A stretch of 64,000 bases of DNA from Melastoma dodecandrum (taxonomy: Eukaryota; Streptophyta; Magnoliopsida; Myrtales; Melastomataceae): NCBI GenBank assembly GCA_029817715.1, contig JARUPY010000533.1:2996001-3060000 (forward strand), given 5' to 3'. The notes under the pieces are model-generated. The model was not told the origin of the DNA and made no database searches. It was given only the letters and a program-made list of their open reading frames with translations. How positions within the stretch are numbered: position 1 is the first letter of the stretch; every line of letters begins with the position of its first letter. Positions 55,893 through 64,000 of the stretch are shown piece by piece. Made by a program: the position numbers and the translations under genes.

Positions 55893-57814
55893 GTGAAACA
55901 GCTCCACCGAACCAGGACGAGCCTTGAAACCCTAATCCACCCGTCTTCGTCGTCGGCCGGGGCTCTCGACGCTCATGCTTTGGCAGTCCCGTGGTTCCCC
56001 CCACCTTGACTCCCTTCACCCAATCTCCCCCGGACCAAAAAATAACAAACCCTAATTCAGGACCCAACAAAAACGCGATTATAAAAAGAAAAAGAAGACA
56101 AAAAAGGGAATCAAGGATTACTGGGGAAAGAAATGGGGCAGGGTTTAGGAGAGCGAAGGGAGAAACGAAAGAAATAGGGGATTTAGGAGGTAAAAGTGGT
56201 ATTGGAATGGCGCCCAGGAGAAAAGACGGGGACTTGAGAAGTGGGTTGGGATCAAAATTAAGAAACAAAAGACGAGAGGGCGAGAGGAGAGTTGAGAGGA
56301 AGAAGTGATGGGGAGGGGTCGGCGGGCGACGCAGATCGGGTGGGGGATTGAGAAGGGGTTGGGGGGCCAAGGGGTAGGGATTGGTTGGGGCTGGGGGGGG
56401 TGGCGAGAGTGTAATATATGACGGAGAAGGAATCGAGGGATTTGGGGGAGAGAGGGTGGGATTGGGCGGGGGATCGATTTTTTGTTTGCGGGAAGAAACG
56501 AGAGAAAACCAAACAAAAAAGAGAGTTGATGGATAGATAATACGAGGAAGGAAGAAACGGAAGACGGGAAAAGAGGGGGTACAAAGAAGACGAAAGAGGA
56601 GAAAATCGTAAAAATTTATATCCAACGAAATGGATTAATTTCGTTAAACTAATTACGTTTTCTCTTTTAAATATAAATAAAAATGTTAATGACATTAATC
56701 CAGTTTAACCAACACTTCAAACTATTAATTTGCTTCTTCGTTTTGTTGTCTTCGAGTCCTGAGTTATTATAACATTGGGGTTAGCGATGTTGGTTTGGTG
56801 TGTACGTTTCCCCTTTTGGGTTCCTACCGAAAGCCCATTGTCATCGCAAGTCCGGAATGGACAAAAATGGGCCGAACGTGGGCCGGGTCGATAATTCTGC
56901 TTTTTAAAATGGGCCTACTTCAGGCCCATTTTACGTTAATTATCCACTATGGGGATTGCGAGCGATGAAAAAGCGTCTTTTCATTTGAAATTACATAAAG
57001 CAATAATAATGAGGGCGCCTCCATACTTAGAAAACAAATATTATTATGACCTATATGATTAAAGGTGCCTCCTTAAACTAAAAAGTACAAGCCAACTTAT
57101 TAAATATAAAATCACGAGAATGTATTTAGTTATTTTTAAAATGACTATCGAAAAATATCTCTAATAGATCGTTATTTGAAACAATGATTTTTAATTTAAA
57201 AAACAATACTTAGTAAAATTATGATTAAGTCGTTGTTTGAAATATTAAATTTGAGAACGGATTTTTCTTATAAAATTTCTTTAGTTCTTGCTTTAAAGGG
57301 CGACTTTCAAGAAAAAGTGAATATTTAAAATATAGATCTAAAAATAGACTTAATGTTATTAAGTTATTGTAAACACGATTTTCTTTTTAAATTAAAAAGT
57401 CGTTATTATAAATGGTTACTTATAATAACTGCATTTTGATATTTTTGAAAATAAAATCAAATTTAGTAATTTTCTTTTCAAATTGAACTTACATTGATAC
57501 AAAATTCACCCGTCGGCCCTTTAGGAAAAGATTAAAAGAAAAAGGGATCAAGAGTTGTTAAAGAAAAGACAATGAATGAAATGGCACTCGATATCACGTC
57601 GAAATAGTTGAATCAGGAAAAAGGAAGAGGAGTGGCATACATCCCGATACCAGCAGGAGCAATCAATCATTCACGACAGCCCGTCATCATTACAACACTC
57701 CATACAAAAAATTAATTTGTTCACCTAATCACGCTCTCAACAGTGCCTTTCTTTTTAATTTGTGGGTTTTTGCTTTCCAGCCATGCATTCGTGCCAATCC
57801 CATCGGAGCAATGC
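55893..57814. other. ATXR3 5' region and AT-rich spacer
   Basis: The first 700 bases are purine-biased on the plus strand and probably hold the ATXR3 leader. A site II cluster follows. Beyond 56950 the sequence is AT-rich and without recognisable features. Confidence 0.4.
56868..56928 (-). promoter_or_regulatory. Site II (TGGGCC) cluster upstream of ATXR3
   Basis: TGGGCC/GGCCCA hexamers occur at 56868-56873, 56879-56884, 56910-56915 and 56923-56928. This is about 1 kb upstream of the ATXR3 start, leaving room for a long or intron-containing leader. The link to ATXR3 is by position only. Confidence 0.4.
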
Positions 57815-57822
57815 GGTGATGA

Positions 57823-58470
57823 CCCGGGGTGAGCACAGGTTCCGGATAAAATCGAGAATCGGTCTGAATCGATACTACAAGGTCGGTGTCAGTATAGGCT
57901 CTCGAATAAATCGAGTAGATTTTAAGTTCTAAAATTTTGAAAACTGACAGTACCATATACGGTTTCAGGTTCTTACTTCGAAACTAATATGAAGAACTTG
58001 GAACATGACATAATATATTTTAATATATAATTTATATAATATCTTTATATAAATAATTTTATCGTAAAATAATAAATATTTCTTATTTATATTTAGCAAT
58101 TTTGCGCATAATTATATAATTGATGATAAGTCTCTCTTAACAGATACCTGAACCCGCCATCCCCTTGCCCTCTTCGCGAGGCTTTGAGCTTGAGGTTTTT
58201 TTAGATTGATTGGAGTAATGTTTGAGGTTTTTTTATATTGATTAGAGTAATGCTTAATGTTTTTTTAAATTAATTGGAGTAATGTGGTGGATTTAAAGTA
58301 GAAGTGTCCCATAACGTAAAACCGGACCGGTACCAGAACCGGCAGATTGGTTCTTTAAGCCACGGGGTAGGTTCTAAGGTTTAAAAATAAGGAACCGACT
58401 ATTACATGGTAGGTTTCAGATTCCAGATTCCACGTCCGGAGCCTACCCAACCTGGAACCTGCTCACCCCT
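57823..58470. mobile_element. hAT-like non-autonomous element (MITE)
   Basis: The left end has GGGGTGAGCACAGGTTCC and the complement of the right end has AGGGGTGAGCAGGTTCC. The flanks are GGTGATGA (57815-57822) and AGTGATGA (58471-58478), an 8-bp duplication with one mismatch, as expected for hAT transposition. The 648-bp interior is AT-rich and non-coding. Plant hAT elements commonly begin with a (C/T)AGGGGTG word, which fits. Confidence 0.6.
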
Positions 58471-58478
58471 AGTGATGA

Positions 58479-59306
58479 TACGACCGAGTTTCGTTTTAAA
58501 CAAAATATTTCATATTTTAGGATTTTTTTTAAAATTTTTAAAATAATACATTAAACTCGATTTTGTAAAAATCTAATTTGTAAGTAACGGCAAAACAAAA
58601 AAAAATAGAATAAACCAAATTAAATGACAAGAAATTAAATGAGAATTATATTAAATTATTTAAATTTTTATATTACATTAATACAAAAAATACAAAAATT
58701 TAAGCCTAATTTTAATTTTTTTTTAACAAAAACCAAGGCGCTATGATCGCCATGGGTCCTTTGGCTCCACCTTTGTTAATAAACTCGCTATTTATTAAAG
58801 TCGAATTCACACTTATAAGTTCAAAAGTCGAGTTACTTAAAAAATAATAAGACGATCAACTCATGTAATTAACTTTCAACTCTCACGTACTCGACTTTTA
58901 GAAACTTGAGTTCCTTAACGAGTAAACTTGTTTTATAAAAATCGAGTTCGAAAATTATTTTAATAAATTCAAAATTGAATGTCTTAAATCGTAAAATATT
59001 TTCACAATGTAAAGTAACGAAACTCTGATACGGTGTTCCAAACTGAAAATAATCTTTTAATGAAAAAACAACATGTAATTATGTTTGATGGTTAAAGAAT
59101 ACGTATACATGATATATTAAACGTATTTAGTAATGTTTCGCGAGCACGGGGATTAATCCCACGCGGCAGCCACGATGATGGCGTGGCCGGAACCAACCAC
59201 TGCTTCAGCAGCCCATATTATTTAAGGGCAGAGCAGCACTTGAACAACATAACGAAATCCCACTCAAGAATCTCTCACTCCATACTCCTTGCAAGTGGAA
59301 TATAAG
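58479..59306. other. AT-rich spacer and XTH promoter
   Basis: Words of the form ACTCGA-TTTTGTAAAA or its complement recur between 58555 and 58945, suggesting an old repeat, but no unit can be defined. A TATTTAAG sequence near 59217 may be the XTH TATA box, about 90 bases before its ATG. Confidence 0.4.
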
Positions 59307-60409
59307 ATGGTCGATCCTGTTTCCATCCTTCTGACTTTCCTGTTTGTCTTTGCTCTGTCCCCAGAGGCAAGGGCAAATTCCGCTGAGTTCGACAAGCTCT
59401 TCCGGCCTGCCTGGGCTCCCGACCACTTCCTTTACGACGGGAATGTCCTTAACCTCAAGCTCGATAGCTACTCCGGTGAGCAACAGCTACCTTCGTTTCT
59501 AACTTTTTTCTCATTTTAGCGGGTTTCGATCTAATTCCCCTGACTGCTTTCAGGAGCCGGTTTTGCATCAAAGAGCAAGTACATGTTCGGGAAGGTGACG
59601 CTCCAGATGAGGCTTGTGGGAGGCGACTCTGCCGGCACCGTCACCGCATTCTATGTGAGACCTTGGGGAACAGTCCAACTGTGATACATACCAAACCGGC
59701 ATAATGATTTTGGATGTTGCAGATGTCTTCGGAGGGCCCGAACCACAACGAGTTCGACTTCGAGTTCCTTGGGAATACGACGGGCGAGCCCTACCTGGTA
59801 CAGACCAACTTGTATGTAAACGGCATCGGCAACAGGGAACAGAGGCATAGCCTCTGGTTCAATCCGACCCAGGACTTCCACTCCTACTCGATTTCGTGGA
59901 ACCCGCGACGCGTTCTGTAAGAAAAAGAACTCCCGTAACCGATCCTCCCCAAACTGAGGTTGAAACTCGACTAAAAATTGCGATCTCTGTTCAGTTTTCT
60001 TGTGGACGACATCCTGATTCGGCAGCACACAAATCTGGAGCAAAGGGGCATACCATTCCCCAAGGACCAGCCGATGGGGGTCTACAGCTCGATCTGGAAC
60101 GCAGACGACTGGGCCACTCAGGGTGGCAGGGTCAAGACCGACTGGTCCCACTCACCCTTCTTAGTATCATACAAGGGATTCAAGATCACAGCCTGCGAGT
60201 ACCCAGTACCTACTGCGGTGAATAAATGCAGCACTGGGAACAACCGCGAGACGATCTACCTGGGGGACGAGGCTTGGGGGTCCTCGCTGAGCCAGCACCG
60301 GAGGAACCAGCTCAAGTGGGTTCAGGTGCATCACAGGGTCTATGACTACTGCATCGACACGACAAGGTTCCCGGTGGCTCCTGTGGAGTGTGAGCACCAC
60401 CGGCACTAG
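59307..60409 (+). CDS. Xyloglucan endotransglucosylase/hydrolase, XTH1-XTH3 type
   Basis: Four exons, 59307-59475, 59554-59654, 59723-59916 and 59995-60409, for 292 residues. GH16 enzymes of this family cut and rejoin xyloglucan in the cell wall. Residues 1-24 are a signal peptide ([17 protein letters not shown]). The catalytic motif reads [10 protein letters not shown], so the ExDxE triad is kept, and the N-glycosylation site NTT follows at once. Further family blocks are [39 protein letters not shown] and the C-terminal XET_C region with [11 protein letters not shown]. The end VECEHHRH and the [11 protein letters not shown] context match the XTH1/XTH2 group. One difference is that the usual WWDEP segment before the C-terminal domain is replaced by [11 protein letters not shown]. 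All phases agree. The start ATG is the first in-frame ATG, and the six codons before it are not a better signal. Confidence 0.92.
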
Positions 60410-62512
60410 CCGAGGACCGACTCCAGTTACGTGTCAATGTAATGATATAAATGATGTATGATGTAAATATCACGGCCGATCATGTGGTGTTGTCTAATAA
60501 TTATGTGAATATCTTAAGGATATTAAGCTTGAGTGGTGTTGATTGACTTCATGGAACGTCATTTTCCATTACACCAGTGGTTAGTGATGATGATTACTAA
60601 ACCATATACTATTATCGTAAGGAGGAGGTGCTCAGACTCCTAGTGGACCAACCTGCGGCATTACCTGGCCGGTGGCCGAAAAATCGACCATCATCTTGCC
60701 GAAAGAGTTGATATCGACGCCGTAACCTCGAGTCAAGTAGGAAAATGATGCACACATGTTGAGGTTAATCCCACGTTAGATAACTAAGCTTGGGCCATAA
60801 GCTTTAAAATGGTTAGGAATCCCTCCTCCTATTGACTAGCTTTTAGGAAAGTCAAGTCCGGTGGCCATGATTTCTAACCATACATAAGTGTAGCTTGCCG
60901 TGTGGTCGGGCGGGTAGTCACATGTGGTGCCAGCGAACCGGACATTTGGAGAAGCCCGTTGAATTTATCCAAGCGTCATGGGCCCAAATTTTGTGAGCAC
61001 CACTTCAACACACAGATATCGTGGGATAAACAAGTGGGGTGCCCCTTTTCCCCTTAGGGACATCATGTCGAGACACTCGAGGGTATGTTTATATAACTCT
61101 AGTAGTAACGTGATGTCCGCCGTCCATAATAACACGGAACATTAATTCAAATGAATAATCGACATTGCGACTCTACTCTACTGAACAAATCCCAAGATAT
61201 GCAGACACGGCCTTTAACCGTGATGAATAATCAACCATCTTCGTGTTGACTGGACAGAGATGTAAATATAAAACGAAGATTTTGGGGAGGGGGGTTGTCC
61301 CATCTTTTGTTATATGGAATCGGGGACATTTCGGGAAAAGGGGGATATGTGTGGATGAAACGAATAATGTCATCCGAAATTCGAGAGAGATTATGACATT
61401 CGACCAGAATTTGTAATAAATGATGGGTGGGGGCAGTCATAGTTTTTTTCTTTTTCTTTTTTTTTTTTTTTTTTTGGAATCGTTTGTAGGGTTAGGAAAA
61501 TCACAACTGTAGAGTGGTAGTGTGTATGTAGTACAAGCGTGTCGGAAGTATATTTATTTATTTTTGTTTTACGAGACACGGTTAATTGAAAACAATAATA
61601 ATCAATTAGGATTGAAGTTTACCAATTTTTTAGATATATATAGTTAATGTGTACTACTACTAATATTCAACGGTGATATTAGCTCGAAAAATCGTATTAT
61701 GGTTAAAAATCGCGTCATTGACATCTGAAAAAATATCACGATTCTGAATCACAAAAAAAATTATACAAAATATTCAAATGTTACGATTCTAAACCGCTTC
61801 AGGGTCAATGAAGCGAATCTCAAACTCGATATTATTTATTCGAGCTATCGTCGACTTGAAATCCTACTTGGCAATTTTATTTTTTTTAGTCTTACCAAAT
61901 TTTAGGAATGAGCAGGTGAGAGAGAACAATAATAATAGGGGGGGGGGATCAACAGCTGTAGTCGGGTGGGCAAAATGGAGTGGTCGACGTGTCGCTGCGG
62001 ATCCCGGGTGGTCTCGGGCCATAAATACCCATCTTCTCCGTCATTCAACCCCATCTTCATCAAATACAACGTAAAACACAAAATGCATGTCCGCTTTAAT
62101 TTTTGGACCTAACAGCAACAACAACCGAGCATATAAAGCGTCGTCATATTTCATATTAAACCTTGGCCTACGACCCTCTTCGTCATATAAGACATCGTGT
62201 ATCATTTTGTACACATCAAAATTCAAATGTAGGGTTTTGGACCACATGATTTTGTTTCATTCACTCACGCTTCTTATCCTCCTCGTTCCAGGGATCCCCA
62301 AATAAGAAGATTTAGACAAGGTAAAAGTGTACGTCAGAGTTCGAGTGCGAAACCGACTTAAGTACGTGACATGGACCGAATTCGGCATGTCCATGCTAAT
62401 TATCCATCACTAACAAGTTAATGATACGTCCTCGTTATTATTACTAGTATTATTATTGTTAAAAGTAGGCAAACCATCATTAGCTAAATCCTCCTACGTT
62501 CTCCTTTCTCTC
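60410..62512. other. Gene-free stretch
   Basis: No coding exon or RNA gene recognised. A T run lies at about 61454-61475 and a TATA-like CCATAAATACC near 62019-62029 without a gene after it. Short open frames have no family features. Confidence 0.4.
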
Positions 62513-62519
62513 TATATAG
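62513..62519 (+). promoter_or_regulatory. TATA box of the small membrane protein gene
   Basis: TATATAG, about 105 bases upstream of the ATG at 62622. Confidence 0.5.
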
Positions 62520-62621
62520 ACCAAACACCATGGAGTTTGCACGAATCATCATCTCCTTCAAAACCCCATGTGACGAGTTTCATCACAAACTCAATCAAAA
62601 CTGTTTATCATCCCTCCCAAC

Positions 62622-62990
62622 ATGAAGTTGGATACACGCCTCGTCGTCATCCTCTTCCTCGTGGTCTCACCCCACTCGGTCCTCCCCCTGGAAGAACCAT
62701 CGCGCGAGCGTCCGACGGACCTTATTTGGTTGCGGAAGTTGCCGCCAGAAGGGAGGGATCCGGTTTGGCTTGGATCCGAGGGACTGTCTCCCCGGGGTGC
62801 TGTTGTAGCGGAACCTCCCAAGGAGAGCCCCGTGATGAAGGACAGCGGGTCCGGCAGCCGAACCAGGGTTGGCGGCGGGGTTATCATTGCTGGGCTCGTC
62901 ACTGCATGCTTCGCAGTTGTGTTCGCTTACATTCGAGTCACCAGAAAGAAGGAGGACGTTCCCATGCGCTTGGTTATGGCCGACAAGTGA
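62622..62990 (+). CDS. Small type I membrane protein, function unknown
   Basis: Single exon, 122 residues. A signal peptide (about residues 1-22, LVVILFLVVSPHSVLP) is followed by a charged 60-residue outer part with many Pro and Glu. A Gly/Val helix (VGGGVIIAGLVTACFAVVFA, about 84-104) leads to a basic stop-transfer tail (YIRVTRKKEDV). The layout, signal peptide plus one C-terminal helix and a short basic tail, is that of several small uncharacterised plant membrane proteins. I cannot give a role. A TATA box upstream and the absence of other ATGs in the leader support it. Confidence 0.65.
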   Translation: MKLDTRLVVILFLVVSPHSVLPLEEPSRERPTDLIWLRKLPPEGRDPVWLGSEGLSPRGAVVAEPPKESPVMKDSGSGSRTRVGGGVIIAGLVTACFAVVFAYIRVTRKKEDVPMRLVMADK

Positions 62991-63114
62991 GTCCCCTGAA
63001 GTTTTACATAGCCAGGAATTGGGTTTGGATGATGATGATTAGTTTGTGAATGAGTAGTTTACAAGAAAAAGACTAGCCAGCTAAAAGACTAGCCAGCTCT
63101 GTTTTGCCCTGTCT

Positions 63115-63138
63115 TCTTCTTCTTCTTCTTCTTCTTCT
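63115..63138. repeat. (TTC)n microsatellite
   Basis: About eight CTT/TTC units in a row, in the 3' region of the small membrane protein gene. Confidence 0.85.
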
Positions 63139-63626
63139 GATCCTTTGGGAATAGACGACTCGACGAGGCAATCGATACAATATCAAGCGTTAATCGTTCC
63201 GAGCTCCCTAAATCCAGAGTACTCTGTGATTCCCTTGGTTTCTGTCTTTAACGGCCGGGAGAAGAGGCCAGAATCCCCGGAAACCAGGGGGAGTTCATGG
63301 ATGCGGGCTGTAACAGCCACTGCTGTATTTGAGTAAGATAAGAAAGAAACACAACGCCAAAGTTGACAGATATTAAATTAATTCGTCAATCGAACGGATG
63401 GCTGTCAAATGATTTTGACCCAACTAAAAAACATGATGTGAATCAGCTACCTCCCAGTGGCCCACAAACAATTCATCATTAGTCTTATTCGTCCTATCTT
63501 TTGATTCATCGATTTGTACCAATCCCGGTAGAAAGCCGGTTTTAATTCCGAGTGATTATAAACTAACAAATGTTCAGATTCCACTTCCGACAACAAAACA
63601 GTTGCTCCCACCCCCACCCGTCATCA

Positions 63627-63743
63627 ATGGCTGCTTCTTGTTTTCATCACTGGCGAGCACCGACCTACTTCACTGCGTCCCTCCTCTTAGCCTTCATTGC
63701 CATATCCACCAGCCTCCATCCGGCGAGAACTGCCCCCTCGTGA
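63627..63743 (+). other. Short ORF with signal peptide, perhaps a first exon or relic
   Basis: 38 codons: MAASCFHHWRAP, then a hydrophobic core FTASLLLAFIAISTS and TGA. It looks like the start of a secreted protein, but no continuing exon was recognised before the window ends. It may be the first exon of a gene outside the window, a truncated relic or chance. Confidence 0.25.
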
Positions 63744-64000
63744 AACTGTGAGGATCATATTATCATCAAACAATACGGACAGCGTTAATGGCCGTTCCTT
63801 TTTGTAGTTACGTTGGGAAACTGTAATTAGGAAAGGGAAAATGACCTTAGCAGAGACCGAACACAGAATGCTTCAGTTGCATAAGGTCTAGAATTTCAAA
63901 TTCATACTAGACAAAGGCGTTTAAGAAAAGCTATCTGCCAGGAAACATAAGTGCAGCATATTTTGGTACAGAAAGCATAAGATGCCTCAAAAAATGAGAC
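63744..64000. other. Window end, nothing recognised
   Basis: No features seen in the last 257 bases. Confidence 0.3.

Noticed and set aside
55885..56625. Minus-strand frame of 246 codons upstream of ATXR3
   Set aside because: Proline- and serine-biased composition from purine-rich DNA; it overlaps the ATXR3 start region in another frame and looks like leader/promoter sequence.

Overview
The window is nuclear DNA of a flowering plant, most likely a eudicot. Its genes carry spliceosomal introns with GT-AG borders (plus one GC-AG). The encoded families are plant-specific: a CONSTANS-like B-box/CCT protein, XTH, a Gnk2-domain secretory protein, a SAG39-type protease, a class I formin, phytocyanin, VUP and ATXR3. 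A Ty1/copia element and small inverted-repeat elements lie between them. Nothing suggests an organellar, bacterial or viral origin, and I cannot name the species.

Layout. 0-17 kb is gene-rich: a small MGNC-start protein (-), a DTX40-type MATE transporter (+), chloroplast ribosomal protein uL6c (-), an SGP1-type small GTPase (+), a sigma-2 receptor/TMEM97-like membrane protein (+) and a SAG39-type cysteine protease (-). A relic of an HD-Zip IV gene (-) and a VUP-like gene (+) follow. 18.0-21.75 kb is a complete-ended but internally deleted copia retrotransposon with GATTA target duplications. 21.8-25.4 kb is gene-free. 25.4-33.5 kb holds an LEA_2 protein (-), a triple ubiquitin-like protein (-), a CONSTANS-like gene (+), a decayed repeat-rich stretch and a Gnk2 secretory protein (+).

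34.4-41 kb is a graveyard: broken copies of a phytocyanin, a PPR protein and a class I formin, with one intact proline-rich membrane protein among them. 43.4-44.0 kb is a bHLH117-like gene (-). 45.2-55.9 kb is one large gene, ATXR3/SDG2 (-). I could trace 19 coding exons, 7,479 nt in one open frame, so the sequence is accurate enough for the lesions in the neighbouring pseudogenes to be taken seriously. The last 8 kb has a hAT-like inverted-repeat element, an XTH gene (+) and a small single-pass membrane protein (+).

The genes do not form a pathway. Neighbouring plant genes are independently transcribed, and several have their own TATA box or site II (TGGGCC) cluster at a sensible distance. 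I found no tRNA, rRNA or CRISPR array and no convincing new multi-gene system. The most unusual items are the damaged copia element (integrase Glu changed to Lys, reverse transcriptase deleted, yet little-diverged LTRs), the cluster of dead genes, the foldback element near 3.6-4.1 kb, and a C-terminal frameshift in the MATE gene.
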